Part shown: in pieces, positions 17,655 through 27,279 of the stretch
How positions within the stretch are numbered: position 1 is the first letter of the stretch
Layout of the letters: each line of letters begins with the position of its first letter
Origin: Gammaproteobacteria bacterium
GTDB taxonomy: Bacteria > Pseudomonadota > Gammaproteobacteria > Steroidobacterales > Steroidobacteraceae
Direction: 5' to 3'
Assembly (NCBI GenBank): GCA_003164785.1
Contig: PLUE01000066.1
Coordinates: forward strand, 1-60,110
DNA: 60,110 nt
Program-made: the position numbers and the translations under genes
The notes under the pieces: generated by a model
Told to the model about the DNA's origin: nothing
The model's input: the letters and a program-made list of their open reading frames with translations, nothing else
Database searches by the model: none

Positions 17655-17961
17655 GCTGACTCGCCCGTCGCCCAGCCTGGAATGGATTCGTCGATTTCGC
17701 CCACGGGAACCTCTCGCATAATGAACAGCACCCCTCAATGATGGACTACGTGCGTGAAGCTGTCCATTTCCGCTCACGAGGCACCCTGACATTGAGCGAG
17801 TCACGCGATGCCGTCTGTCCCTCATCGCACACACGACCTGGAATCGGCGGCCCGGCGTCGGCGGACACGGCACGTCCGCTTCAATTGACTGCGCAACTGC
17901 TGTTCGAGAAATCTTCCTTGATGGCGCTCGGAGCGCCCGGAATGTCAACACCTTCCGCCGG
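17655..17961. other. Intergenic region, no gene seen
   Basis: 307 bases between the release-factor-like gene and the ureohydrolase, both on the minus strand. It should carry the promoter of the former and the end of the latter transcript. I see no clear hairpin, repeat or conserved reading frame. Confidence 0.4.
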
Positions 17962-18954
17962 CTAGGCGCGGCTGGTCCGCGACCGGCCTGCCCCGAATTG
18001 GCTGTCGGCGATCAGACAAAGGATCTCGAACATCATGCTCGCGCCAACCAAGGCGGTGTTGCCGGTCGGATCATAGGGAGGCGCAACTTCGACGACGTCG
18101 CCGCCCACCAGGTTGAGCCCGCGCAGGCCGTAGAGAAATCGCTGCGCATCGAGGGTGGAGATACCGCCTATTTCGGGCGTGCCCGTCCCTGGCGTGTACA
18201 CGGGATCGAGTCCGTCGACGTCGAAGGAAATATACGTGGGTCCGTTGCCGACCACGCGTCGCGCTTCCGCGATGATGGCCTCGACGCCCGCTTTGGCAAA
18301 CTCTTCCATGAACACCACCCGCATTCCATGCTTCTCGGAGAAGTTGATGCCGTCCATCTGATTCTGTCCGCCACGGATGCCGATTTGAATCGTGCGCTCC
18401 GGGTCGAGCAGGCCGTTCTCGACCGCGAGTCGAAACGGCGCGGCATGCGTGAATTTCGAGCCATACACCTCGCCCCAGGTGTCGGTATGAGCGTCGATGT
18501 GGATCATGCCGACGGGCCGTTCGGCGGCAATACCCTTGAATATGGGATACGTGATGAAATGATCCCCGCCGGCGCTGACCGGCAGAACGCCGGCCTCGTG
18601 CACGAGGCGGTAGAAGTTGGCAATCTCCGCCACCTGCGTTTCGAGGTCATAGCGGCTGGAGAAGCGCACGTCGCCCACATCGGCGATCCGGCAGAGTTCG
18701 TAGGGATTCATCCGCATGCCTAAGTTGAACCCCCGCATCAGGCTCGAGGAATTCCGAATTTCCCGGGGTCCGTGGCGCGCCCCCGGGCGGTTGGTCACAC
18801 CGAGATCAGTGGGCACGCCGATCAGGCCGATGTCGAGTCCATCGAGCGAATCCGCGAGCGGTGCCCGCATGAATGTCGCAATCTCCGCATAGCGCGGCTC
18901 CTTCATTGGCTCGTATTCGACGCCGTCGACGGTGCCGCGTTTCTTGTAATTCAT
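17962..18954 (-). CDS. speB: Agmatinase/ureohydrolase family enzyme
   Basis: Hydrolyses a guanidino compound to urea and an amine. The 330-residue sequence has all metal-binding motifs of the arginase superfamily: GGDH near 128, DAHTD near 153 and SFDVDGLDP near 242. The class segment YTPGTGTPEIGG follows. Agmatine is the default substrate, but guanidinobutyrate and guanidinopropionate hydrolases are almost indistinguishable by eye. AAGGGG precedes the ATG at 18954. A truncated sodium symporter gene ends 9 bases upstream in the same direction, suggesting that an uptake/hydrolysis pair once existed. Confidence 0.88.
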   Translation of the reverse strand: MNYKKRGTVDGVEYEPMKEPRYAEIATFMRAPLADSLDGLDIGLIGVPTDLGVTNRPGARHGPREIRNSSSLMRGFNLGMRMNPYELCRIADVGDVRFSSRYDLETQVAEIANFYRLVHEAGVLPVSAGGDHFITYPIFKGIAAERPVGMIHIDAHTDTWGEVYGSKFTHAAPFRLAVENGLLDPERTIQIGIRGGQNQMDGINFSEKHGMRVVFMEEFAKAGVEAIIAEARRVVGNGPTYISFDVDGLDPVYTPGTGTPEIGGISTLDAQRFLYGLRGLNLVGGDVVEVAPPYDPTGNTALVGASMMFEILCLIADSQFGAGRSRTSRA

Positions 18955-18963
18955 GGATACCCC

Positions 18964-19737
18964 TTATTCAGGCGCGGTGGTGAGTTTCACGCCCGGCTGC
19001 GATGAAACACTGACAATGATGTAAGTCGCGATGCTGAGGAACAGTCCGCCATAGATCGGCAGATCGGAATCGATGCCCCGGGCGAACAGCAGGACAACCA
19101 CCGCGATGCCGCCCACTGCGATCGAGGCCAGCGCGCCATGAGACGTGCCACGCCGCCACAGCATCGCCCCGAGCACCGGCGTGAAAAGGGCGCCGACCAA
19201 CAGGTCATAGGCTACGGTGATGGCGGCGATCACGTCCGTGGTGGTGGAGGCGACCGCCGTCATGAGCACGCCGAAGGCGAAGGTGACGATGCGGCTTTGG
19301 GTCACGGATCCCGTTGACCTCACGCGACGCAGCCGCAGATACACGTCCTCGAGGAGGACCGTGGAGGACGCGAGGAGGCAGGCGCTCGCGGTCGACATCA
19401 TGGCGGCGAGTGAAGCCGCGAGCACGAGGCCGCGCAGGCCGACCGGAAGCACTACGTTCACGATGTTCGCAAAGGCTGAATCGGGGTCCGCCAGTGCGGG
19501 CAGGAAGGCCCGTCCGGCCGTCCCGATCAGCGCGCCAGCGATGGCATAAACCAGGCAATAAAGACCCACCGCAATGCCGCCACCGCGCGCCACCGGGATG
19601 CTTCTGGCCGTGAACACGCGCTGCCACACATCCTGGCCGATAATGATGCCGAAGAAATACAGAATGAAGAAAGAGAGGATTTTCGCGCCGCCGATATGCG
19701 TCAATGAGAAGAACCCTGCCGGCAGGTGCAGTCGCAT
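18964..19737 (-). pseudogene. Truncated sodium:solute symporter (SSS family), N-terminal half missing
   Basis: A 257-residue product matches only the C-terminal half of an SSS transporter, which is normally near 480-500 residues. Visible landmarks are IGQDVWQRVFTARS, ASLAAMMSTASACLLASSTV and several hydrophobic helices. Homology-like sequence (ILHAGGFGAM) continues in frame about 11 codons before the ATG at 19737, then a TAA closes the frame about 30 codons before it. The N-terminal helices with the first sodium-binding elements are therefore gone, and the product is unlikely to transport. It lies directly upstream of the ureohydrolase. Confidence 0.82.
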
Positions 19738-19921
19738 GGCGCCGAAGCCGCCGGCATGCAGTATGGCGGCGGACAGGCAATTCCACGCTGGATTAAGTTT
19801 TCGCCATTTTTAGGCCAACCGCGTCACAAAGAGACGCGTCAACCCGGTCCGGTGGTGGCCGTTTTCTTTAGCGAGGAACAATCCCGTGTATCCTCGATAC
19901 ATGCTCATGGGAGGCCCTGTG

Positions 19922-21475
19922 GTGCGACGCCGCCGCCGATTCAATCGAGTGCTGTCCATCGCCGCCGCGGTGGTCGGCGCGGTAATGGCTGGCTGTGCGT
20001 CGCAATCCGCACAGAGAGCAACGGCACCGCTGCCCGTGCTGCATCGCGAGGATATGTTGTGGCTGGAGCGGGTGTCGTTCGGACTCGACACGGCCACTGT
20101 GGCGGAGTATCGCCGACTCGGGCGCGAACAATATCTGGACCGTGAGCTGCGCCCGCTGGACGCCCCGCTCCCGCCGCGCATCGCTGCGGAAATAGCCGCT
20201 CTCGACGTGACTCATGTGGATCCTTTGCGCGAGCTGGCCGATGTCAGTGCGCAGTACAAGGTCATCAATACCATTGCCGACGGACCCGACAAGGAGGCGA
20301 AGCGCAAAGCTCTCAACGACAACGGCAACAAGTTGGCCTACGAGGCGGTACGCCGCGACTTGTTGCGCGCGGTTTACTCGCCGGCGCAGTTACAGGAAGA
20401 AATGGTGTGGTTCTGGCTGAATCATTTCAGCGTCTTCCAGGGCAAGGCGAATTTGCGCTGGTTGGTGGGCGACTACGAAGAGCACGCAATTCGGCCCCAT
20501 GTCTTCGGGCATTTCAAGGATCTGGTGCTGGCGACCTTGGAGCATCCCGCCATGCTGCAGTATCTGGACAACAACCAGAACGCGGCCGGTCACATCAATG
20601 AGAACTACGCTCGCGAACTCATGGAGTTGCATACGCTGGGAGTGGGCTCAGGTTATTCGCAACAGGATGTGCAGAACCTGGCACGGGTGCTCACGGGCGT
20701 CGGCGTCAATTCCGGCGATGCGCCGCACGTCAAGCCCGACCTGCAACGGCTGTACCGCCGCGACGGCGCCTTCGAGTTCAATCCGGCACGTCACGATTTC
20801 GGAAGCAAGATGTTACTCGGGCACACCATCGACGGTAAGGGCTTCGGCGAAGTCGAGGATGCCGTCAAGCTCATCGTCGCTCAGCCGGCCTGCGCGAGGT
20901 TTATTTCCACGCAATTGGCGCTGTACTTCGTCGCGGACAATCCACCGGCGGCCCTGGTGGATCGCATGTCGCACACCTTCATGCATACCGACGGCGACCT
21001 GGCCGCGGTGTTGCGCACCATGTTCCTGTCGCGAGAATTCAATGCCTCCCTGGGGGGCAAGTTCAAGGATCCGATGCGCTTCGTGGTGTCGGCGGTACGC
21101 TTTGCCTATGACGGCAGGCCTATCAGCAACACCAGGCCGATGGTCAATTGGCTGAACGGTTTGGGCGAAGGCACTTACGGCCATCAGACTCCGGATGGCT
21201 ACTCGCTCACCGAAATCAATTGGGCAAGTTCTGGGCAAATGAGCCGCCGCTTCGATATTGCACGCCTGATCGGCGCCGGCAACGCCGGGTTGTTCAATGC
21301 CGAGAGCGGCGGTGCGTCCGCTGCCACGGGCTTCCCACAGCTCTCCAATCGTCTGTATTTTGAGGCGGTCGAACCGTTCCTCGTCTCGCGTACGAAAGAC
21401 GCGCTGAATCGCGCGAATTCTCAACAAGAGTGGAACACCTTCCTGCTCTCATCGCCGGACTTCGGCTATGAGTGA
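19922..21475 (+). CDS. DUF1800-family lipoprotein
   Basis: About 517 residues, beginning with a basic n-region, a hydrophobic stretch and a lipobox-like VMAGC. The rest is a typical DUF1800 protein: WFWLNHFSVF, INENYARELMELHTLGVG and SQQDVQNLARVLTG are family landmarks. The function is unknown; DUF1800 genes are regularly paired with DUF1501 genes, as here (the next gene starts 24 bases later). Start: GTG 19886, ATG 19901, ATG 19907, GTG 19919 and GTG 19922 are all in frame. I chose 19922 because GGGAGG ends seven bases before it and a compact lipoprotein signal results. Confidence 0.87.
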   Translation: MRRRRRFNRVLSIAAAVVGAVMAGCASQSAQRATAPLPVLHREDMLWLERVSFGLDTATVAEYRRLGREQYLDRELRPLDAPLPPRIAAEIAALDVTHVDPLRELADVSAQYKVINTIADGPDKEAKRKALNDNGNKLAYEAVRRDLLRAVYSPAQLQEEMVWFWLNHFSVFQGKANLRWLVGDYEEHAIRPHVFGHFKDLVLATLEHPAMLQYLDNNQNAAGHINENYARELMELHTLGVGSGYSQQDVQNLARVLTGVGVNSGDAPHVKPDLQRLYRRDGAFEFNPARHDFGSKMLLGHTIDGKGFGEVEDAVKLIVAQPACARFISTQLALYFVADNPPAALVDRMSHTFMHTDGDLAAVLRTMFLSREFNASLGGKFKDPMRFVVSAVRFAYDGRPISNTRPMVNWLNGLGEGTYGHQTPDGYSLTEINWASSGQMSRRFDIARLIGAGNAGLFNAESGGASAATGFPQLSNRLYFEAVEPFLVSRTKDALNRANSQQEWNTFLLSSPDFGYE

Positions 21476-21499
21476 TGGTTTTCATTGCGAGGATCAATT

Positions 21500-22702
21500 A
21501 TGAATCGTCGTCATCTCCTTCGACTGGGCGGCGCCACGTTGCTCACCGCCGGATTATCGGGTCGCCTCTATGCCGCACCGCCGTCAGGGCCGCGCTTTCT
21601 CTTGGTGTTTCTGCGCGGCGGCTACGATTCGTGCAATCTCCTGATTCCCTATTCCAGCAGCTTCTACTACGAAGCGCGGCCGAATATTGCCGTCCCTAGG
21701 CCCGACCCGGCATCGAACATGGGAGCGTTGGCGCTGAATTCCGACTGGGCGCTTGCGCCGGCGGTACGCGAAACCATGGGTGCGCTGTATGCGCAGCGTC
21801 AGGTGGCATTCGTGCCGTTTGCCGGCACGGACGATTTGTCGCGCAGTCATTTCGAAACCCAGGACAGCATCGAGCTGGGTCAACCCACTGGCGGCGCCCG
21901 GAACTACCGCTCTGGTTTTCTCGGGCGGCTTTCCGATACCCTCACCGGCAACGCCGGCGGGAACTCCTCGATTGCCTTCACCGACGCGCTGCCCCTGTCC
22001 TTCGAGGGAACGGCAACGGTACCGAATCTTTCCCTCAAGAAGGTCGGCAAGCCCACGTTCGATGATCGCCAATCGAAAATCCTGAGCGACATGTACACGG
22101 GGCATCATTTGGAGGCGGCCGTCAGCAATGGGCTGGAGTTGCGTCACGAAGTCGCGCAGGAAATGGCGGACGAGATGACCGCCGCGAACCGCAATGCCAT
22201 CAATACCAAAGGCTTCGAACTCGAGGCCGAGCGCATGGGCCGCCTGATGCGCGACAAATATCGCATCGGCTTCATCGATGTAGGGGGCTGGGACACCCAT
22301 GTGGGTGAGGGCGCAGCTCAAGGGACCTTGGCCACAAATCTCGGCAGCTTGGGACGCGGCCTGCAAGTGTTCTCGCAGACCATGGGGGCCGAGTGGAGCA
22401 ATACCGTGGTGGTCGTGTTATCGGAGTTCGGGCGCACCTTCCGCGAGAATGGCAATCGCGGCACCGATCATGGACACGGCACCGTGTACTGGGTACTCGG
22501 CGGATCCGTGAAGGGCGGCAATATTCTGGGCGAACAACAGCGACTGGATCGTGGCAAGCTGTTCCAAGACCGCGACTATCCGGTGCTCAACGATTATCGC
22601 GCGGCGTTGGGCGGCTTGTTCCGTGGGATGTGGGGCCTCTCGCCGAAGCAAAGCTCTTACGTGTTTCAGCAGATCGCTCCGGTCGACCTGAAGCTCGTCT
22701 GA
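21500..22702 (+). CDS. DUF1501-family protein with twin-arginine-type signal
   Basis: A 400-residue protein whose N-terminus (NRRHLLRLGGATLLTAG) resembles a Tat signal. DUF1501 landmarks follow: FLLVFLRGGYDSCNLLIP, RSHFETQDSIELG, DVGGWDTHVGEG and VVVLSEFGRTFREN with GTDHGHG. The fold resembles alkaline phosphatase/sulfatase enzymes, and the conserved D/H residues suggest metal binding, but no reaction is established. GAGGATCAATT precedes the ATG at 21500. It forms a two-gene operon with the DUF1800 gene. Confidence 0.9.
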   Translation: MNRRHLLRLGGATLLTAGLSGRLYAAPPSGPRFLLVFLRGGYDSCNLLIPYSSSFYYEARPNIAVPRPDPASNMGALALNSDWALAPAVRETMGALYAQRQVAFVPFAGTDDLSRSHFETQDSIELGQPTGGARNYRSGFLGRLSDTLTGNAGGNSSIAFTDALPLSFEGTATVPNLSLKKVGKPTFDDRQSKILSDMYTGHHLEAAVSNGLELRHEVAQEMADEMTAANRNAINTKGFELEAERMGRLMRDKYRIGFIDVGGWDTHVGEGAAQGTLATNLGSLGRGLQVFSQTMGAEWSNTVVVVLSEFGRTFRENGNRGTDHGHGTVYWVLGGSVKGGNILGEQQRLDRGKLFQDRDYPVLNDYRAALGGLFRGMWGLSPKQSSYVFQQIAPVDLKLV

Positions 22703-22719
22703 CGGCATGCTCTGGGGCC

Positions 22720-22815
22720 GTGCCCCAGCTGAACCTCGATACCCACTTTTATACGGACCCCGCTCTTCACGAACGGGAGCGTCAAGCCATATTCAAGCGC
22801 CAGTGGCAGTTTAGT
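22720..22815 (+). pseudogene. Remnant: N-terminus of a Rieske ring-hydroxylating oxygenase alpha subunit
   Basis: From GTG 22720 the translation reads LNLDTHFYTDPALHERERQ then IFKRQWQF. This is the characteristic first 30 residues of aromatic ring-hydroxylating oxygenase alpha subunits (YTDP...ER..IF...WQ). The Rieske cluster and catalytic domain are absent, and the frame then runs into unrelated sequence. In another frame at 22821-22955 an open stretch (ERISYGYGSEGQNADITIFE) may be the end of a second lost gene; I cannot name it. Confidence 0.6.
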
Positions 22816-22900
22816 CTCGGGTGGAGCGGATCAGCTACGGATACGGCAGCGAAGGACAGAACGCCGACATCACGATTTTCGAACCTCCCGCGGCGATCGA

Positions 22901-23374
22901 TTACTTCGCGCCGGTTACCGGTGCATCAGCCATGGGAATGACAGCGGCAATGTGATCGGTCTTTCCGACGGCCCGCGTTCGATGTCCCTTGCCCGTCGTA
23001 TCGTCCAGAAGCACCACGGACCCCGGGCCAAAACGGCGCACCTGCCCGTCTGATGTGGTGACCTCCGATGCCCCCTGCAACACGATCAAAAACCATGCTT
23101 GCGGAGCGTTGTGCCAGTCCTCGACGGCGCCGGCCTTCAGGCGCAACAGTGTCGCCCCGCCCTTCGCCCCCAGAACATGAATGGAGGTCTCGCTCTCGCG
23201 GCCTCGGGTGAACTCGAAATACTCCTCGCGAAAGTGCGACGCGCCTGCGGCGTCGGCGTAAACATGCACGTAGGTCAGCGGCAATATCGGCTCCGCGGTG
23301 TCCGCCGGTAATGCGCGCTGGCAGAAGATACCGAGAAGCATCAAGAAAAGGATTCGTCGATCGGGCTTAGGCAT
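22901..23374 (-). CDS. Exported single-domain cupin protein
   Basis: A 157-residue protein with a Sec signal peptide (RRILFLMLLGIFCQRALPA) and one cupin barrel. The segments WHNAPQAWFLIVLQGASEV and FGPGSVVLLDDTTGKGH contain the usual G/P turns and His residues, so metal binding is possible. AAGGAAAACGCC precedes the ATG. It lies opposite the DUF1501 gene and next to oxygenase remnants. Substrate unknown. Confidence 0.8.
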   Translation of the reverse strand: MPKPDRRILFLMLLGIFCQRALPADTAEPILPLTYVHVYADAAGASHFREEYFEFTRGRESETSIHVLGAKGGATLLRLKAGAVEDWHNAPQAWFLIVLQGASEVTTSDGQVRRFGPGSVVLLDDTTGKGHRTRAVGKTDHIAAVIPMADAPVTGAK

Positions 23375-23900
23375 GGCGTTTTCCTTGAGTTTTCCCTTTA
23401 ATTACAAATGACCCGATGTCGTCGGTCGCGGAATGTCGCGCCAGAATCAACCGTTTCGCGTATCCGCGCAAGGCCGATCGTTACGAAGCGTCCGGGATGG
23501 CGTGACCCAAGCATTACAACTGGACCATGTGGGGTGTGCATGCTGCCAGTAAAACAAGAATGGCAATCCGACCACTGACATGAGGTAAGTACATGAGTTA
23601 AATGCTCTGCGAACGGGCCTGGTTTAGTCGTGCGGAACCCAGACCGCGTGCCGGTCGCTCGAGGCCGAGCCCTGCGGTGTCGCGCAGGTTAAGAACACTC
23701 CTGTATTGATCGCCACCATCAAATGTGTGGATTTTCCCACAAAAGAGGGTATAACGGCCAATGGCGGGGGTGTCACGGACGTTACATTGGGCTACGCATC
23801 CGCTTTGCGTAGAGCGATTGTCAACCTGGCGCTTCCTTGACGGTATACCGAGTCGAAGCCGGTTCGAGCAAAAAAAACGACAATTACGGGAGTGGCATTA
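23375..23900. other. Long intergenic region upstream of the TonB receptor
   Basis: About 525 bases without a convincing gene. TGTGG-N6-CCACA at 23726-23741 is a short palindrome of the CRP-type layout. A run of A residues lies at 23872-23879, just before the receptor's ribosome site. No clear promoter pair could be fixed. Confidence 0.4.
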
Positions 23901-26309
23901 ATGAGCAGAGCAGTTCATTTGACTGGTAGCAGCTTCCTGCGACCTTGGGCAGGAGCTGCGCTTTGCGTAGCAGGATGGGCTGGTCAGGCGATGGCACAAC
24001 AGACCGGGACGACCTCTGCAGCGACCCCCAATAGTGCGGGTGCTTCCGACACGAGCCTCGCCGAGATCGTCGTTACTGCACAATTCCGGCAACAGAACCT
24101 TCAGGACACGCCGATCGCGATCACGGCGGTCAATGCCGCCATGATGGAGGAACGCGGACAAACCTCGCTGCACGATTTGGGTCAGCAGGCGCCCAACGTG
24201 ACTCTTGTCGAAACCGGTGGCGCGTTCGGGCCCGGCATGACCGCCTCGATTCGCGGCGTTGGGCAGTCGGATTTTGATCCCGCCGTATCGCCCGGCGTCG
24301 GCATTTACATCGATGACGTGTACTACACCAGCCTTACCGGCTCGAACTTCGCACTGCTCGACCTCGATCGCGTCGAGATTTTACGCGGCCCGCAGGGAAC
24401 ATTGGCCGGGGCCAATTCGGAAGGGGGCGCGATCAAGCTTTATACGGTGAAACCGCAAGGGGACAATACGGGATCCGTCAAAGTGAGCGGCGGCGAGCGA
24501 AGCTTGGTTGACGTCCAAGCCATGGCTGACGTCTCTTTGATCAAAGACACCTTGTTCATGCGAATCTCGGGCGTTTCACACCAACAAGACGGCTTCGTGA
24601 CTCGAATCGATTATGGTTGCCAATTCCCGACATCGGGAATTCCGGCCAGCAGTGCTGGCGATCAGGGTTGCGTGGCGGGCCATGAAGGCGGGAAGGATTA
24701 CCACGGCGGCCGACTGGCGTTGCGCTGGGTTGCCAGCGACAATTTCGAGGTGAATTTGGCGGGCGACATCACCGTGGACAATTCGCAAGTGTCACCGGTC
24801 ACGTTGCTGAGGGTAGACCCCACGGCGCCGGGTGCGATCATCGCCGCAGGCAATTCAGGCTATCCGCCGGGCAACGCAGCGGGCGTCGCATACGACGATC
24901 GCTTCATTTCGCCGAATCCCTACGTGACGTATGCCAACTTCTGTGCCAAAGGGTTTGCGGGAAACCAGGAATGTTACACGCCGTATCAATACACGAAATC
25001 CACCGGCGTGAATCTCACTCTAGACTGGAAATTGAACGACGCGCTGGCCTTGAAGTCCATCACCGGCTACCGCGAGCTCGATTCTCAATGGACCAATGAT
25101 GACGATGCTTCGCCGATTGGCAGCTCGCTCGGCTATTCGGAGATCAAGAACCATACATTGACGCAGGAGCTGCGGTTGAACGGCGCGGTCGCCAAACTCA
25201 TCGATTACTCCGTCGGCGGCTTCCTTCTTGACCAAGTCACCACGTATGCCTCACACCAAATCCTGGACTACGTGATTCCGGGGACTTCCTTCGAATTCAT
25301 CCAGGACGACCCGGTGGCCGAGCAAGATTATGCGGGCTTCGCGAATGCGACATGGCACATCACGGACGCGCTCAATTTAAACGCTGGCGCCCGTTACACC
25401 AAAGTGCGCAAGGATTACGACTATAATCGCTACAATCCATCGAGCATCGGCGGCGGCGACAGCATTTTTTTCGCTCCCGGCTTCTCAGGTACGGTCGGGC
25501 GATACTCGGGCGACAAGTTCGATTATCGAGTCAACGTCGACTACCGATGGAACGAGGACTTGCTGACCTATGCCGAAGTCTCCACAGGGTTCAAGAGCGG
25601 CGGCACGAATCCGCGGCCATTTATCGCCTCGCAGGTCCAACCGTTCGCGATCGAAAATCTCATCGCTTATGAAGTCGGTGCGAAAACAGATTGGTTGGAC
25701 CGCGCGTTGCGGGTCAATGTGGCCCTCTTTTACAACAGGTACCACAATATTCAGGTGACGTTACTGAGCTGCCCCGCCTACTCGGGTGGAAGTACAACGG
25801 AACCATGCGCTGCGCCGGTCAACGGCGGCAATGCCCTCATTTACGGTGCAGAACTCGAAGCGTCGTATCACTACGCGGGTTTGACCGTGGATGGCGCTTA
25901 CAGTCATCAACAGTTTCAGTACCAGACCGTCAATCCCTTGGCGGGCATTCCGGTCGATGCAACGGGACAGGGTTTCCAGCCTTCCAAGTGGAGCATCGGT
26001 GCGCAGTATGATTTTGCCGTTCCGAACGGAGCTACCATCACGCCGCGGCTCGACTATATTTGGAGTGCAGGTTACTTCACCAATGCAAGCAACGATCCCA
26101 ACAGCTACCAGTTCGGATACCACGAGTTGAACGGCAGATTGACGTACAAGCCCAATGGGGGCAGTTGGGAGGCATCGGTGGCTGCTACCAATCTCACCAA
26201 CAAGCTGTGGTACAACCAAACGTTCGACCTGACCGCCACCCAAGGCCAGGCATACGGCATCCCGGCGGAGCCGCGAACCGTGTGGGCCGAGTTCAAGAAG
26301 AAGTTTTGA
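23901..26309 (+). CDS. TonB-dependent outer membrane receptor
   Basis: An 802-residue receptor for energised uptake of a large or scarce substrate. Signal peptide at about 1-30 ending GQAMA; a TonB-box-like region (LAEIVVTAQFRQQNLQDTP) that starts the plug domain; plug motifs TASIRGVGQSDFDPAVSPGV, DDVYYTSL and DRVEILRGPQGTLAGANSEG; then a 22-strand-type barrel ending in aromatic Phe (WAEFKKKF). This subgroup is typical of iron-complex and plant- or steroid-derived carbon uptake in proteobacteria. Start at ATG 23901 with ACGGGAG upstream; GTG 23892 is less likely. It ends 9 bases before a perfect palindromic hairpin. Confidence 0.93.
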   Translation: MSRAVHLTGSSFLRPWAGAALCVAGWAGQAMAQQTGTTSAATPNSAGASDTSLAEIVVTAQFRQQNLQDTPIAITAVNAAMMEERGQTSLHDLGQQAPNVTLVETGGAFGPGMTASIRGVGQSDFDPAVSPGVGIYIDDVYYTSLTGSNFALLDLDRVEILRGPQGTLAGANSEGGAIKLYTVKPQGDNTGSVKVSGGERSLVDVQAMADVSLIKDTLFMRISGVSHQQDGFVTRIDYGCQFPTSGIPASSAGDQGCVAGHEGGKDYHGGRLALRWVASDNFEVNLAGDITVDNSQVSPVTLLRVDPTAPGAIIAAGNSGYPPGNAAGVAYDDRFISPNPYVTYANFCAKGFAGNQECYTPYQYTKSTGVNLTLDWKLNDALALKSITGYRELDSQWTNDDDASPIGSSLGYSEIKNHTLTQELRLNGAVAKLIDYSVGGFLLDQVTTYASHQILDYVIPGTSFEFIQDDPVAEQDYAGFANATWHITDALNLNAGARYTKVRKDYDYNRYNPSSIGGGDSIFFAPGFSGTVGRYSGDKFDYRVNVDYRWNEDLLTYAEVSTGFKSGGTNPRPFIASQVQPFAIENLIAYEVGAKTDWLDRALRVNVALFYNRYHNIQVTLLSCPAYSGGSTTEPCAAPVNGGNALIYGAELEASYHYAGLTVDGAYSHQQFQYQTVNPLAGIPVDATGQGFQPSKWSIGAQYDFAVPNGATITPRLDYIWSAGYFTNASNDPNSYQFGYHELNGRLTYKPNGGSWEASVAATNLTNKLWYNQTFDLTATQGQAYGIPAEPRTVWAEFKKKF

Positions 26310-26317
26310 TCGCATGG

Positions 26318-26345
26318 CCCTCGCGCATCAGCTGATGCGCGAGGG
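26318..26345. terminator. Perfect 28-base palindrome, likely bidirectional terminator
   Basis: CCCTCGCGCATCA is followed by its own reverse complement, sharing the central CAGCTG, so 26318-26345 is fully self-complementary. It sits 9 bases after the receptor stop and 27 bases from the stop of the convergent minus-strand gene. It could terminate both transcripts, although it lacks T-runs. Confidence 0.65.
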
Positions 26346-26371
26346 CACCGCAAGGTCACTTACCCGGACCG

Positions 26372-27277
26372 TCATTGACCGAATCCTCGGAGTAGATAGC
26401 CGGGAAAGTGTGAACTGCATGCCATCACATGCGTGATCGCCTCGCGATCGTATTCGTCACCGGAACGGTACGTCTCGAAATACGCATTGAGGCTCAGAAC
26501 CCGGCCTGGCATGGCATCCATCGCCTGCAAGCCCACCGAGACCCCATAGTTTGTGAAGGCAAACCTCACATCGCGAGCTCCAGGCTCGCGGCAAAAGTAA
26601 CTGTCTTCGACCCACATATGATCCAACACTTGCAGGCCGCGCGCCTTTTGCACCGTTGCCCAGTCTTCCGTCGGAAAGAACTGCGCCATCCACAACATCA
26701 TGCCGATCCCAAGATCCTGCGTAATGATCAACTCGGGGGCAGTACGCTCGATGAGCCGATGCATATCCCCGATTTGATCGGCCAGAGCGGTCTCATCGAG
26801 AAGACGGTAAGAAACATAGCCATCGAAGGCATCGAGCGCCCCGAAACCGTATCCAGGGTACGGACCGCTCAAGTCCTCCTTCATCTTCCAGATGACACCG
26901 CGGCCGGGCACTACGAATGCCTCATGAATTTGCCTCACCAACTCGACCCCCATTTTCCGGTAATCGGGAATATGCCGACCGAGGATGCTCAAGGCATAGA
27001 GCCACATGGCAAGGTAGTGGAAATACTGGCCGTCACGGTCCGGCGCCTCGCCGATGCGGATGCCGCGCGGACGTCCAAGCACGCGAAGTACCTCGGCGAC
27101 CAAGGATTCCGCCTGGTCGAGAAATCGGCGCTCTCCCGACTCGGCGTACAGCGAAACGAGAAGAACCAAACCAAATGCATCGGTCCACAAATATCGCAGG
27201 CCGTTCGGCCAGATACCTTGCTCGCGCATCCAGGCCAATTTGGCAATGGCATAGTGCGGGTCATTGCAGGTGCCCAT
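26372..27277 (-). CDS. Uncharacterised protein with probable six-hairpin (alpha/alpha) fold
   Basis: About 301 residues, rich in W, Y and paired helices (YLWTDAFGLVLLVSLYAESG, then DGQYFHYLAMWLYALSILG), suggesting an alpha/alpha toroid like those of glycoside hydrolases and epimerases. Acidic residues in DAFGLV and GYGFGALDAFDGY could be catalytic, but this is inference. There is no signal peptide. ATG 27277 lies two bases after the stop of the PCMT-esterase gene, so the two are translationally linked. The frame is open further upstream without a convincing alternative start. Confidence 0.7.
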   Translation of the reverse strand: MGTCNDPHYAIAKLAWMREQGIWPNGLRYLWTDAFGLVLLVSLYAESGERRFLDQAESLVAEVLRVLGRPRGIRIGEAPDRDGQYFHYLAMWLYALSILGRHIPDYRKMGVELVRQIHEAFVVPGRGVIWKMKEDLSGPYPGYGFGALDAFDGYVSYRLLDETALADQIGDMHRLIERTAPELIITQDLGIGMMLWMAQFFPTEDWATVQKARGLQVLDHMWVEDSYFCREPGARDVRFAFTNYGVSVGLQAMDAMPGRVLSLNAYFETYRSGDEYDREAITHVMACSSHFPGYLLRGFGQ

Positions 27278-27279
27278 GC

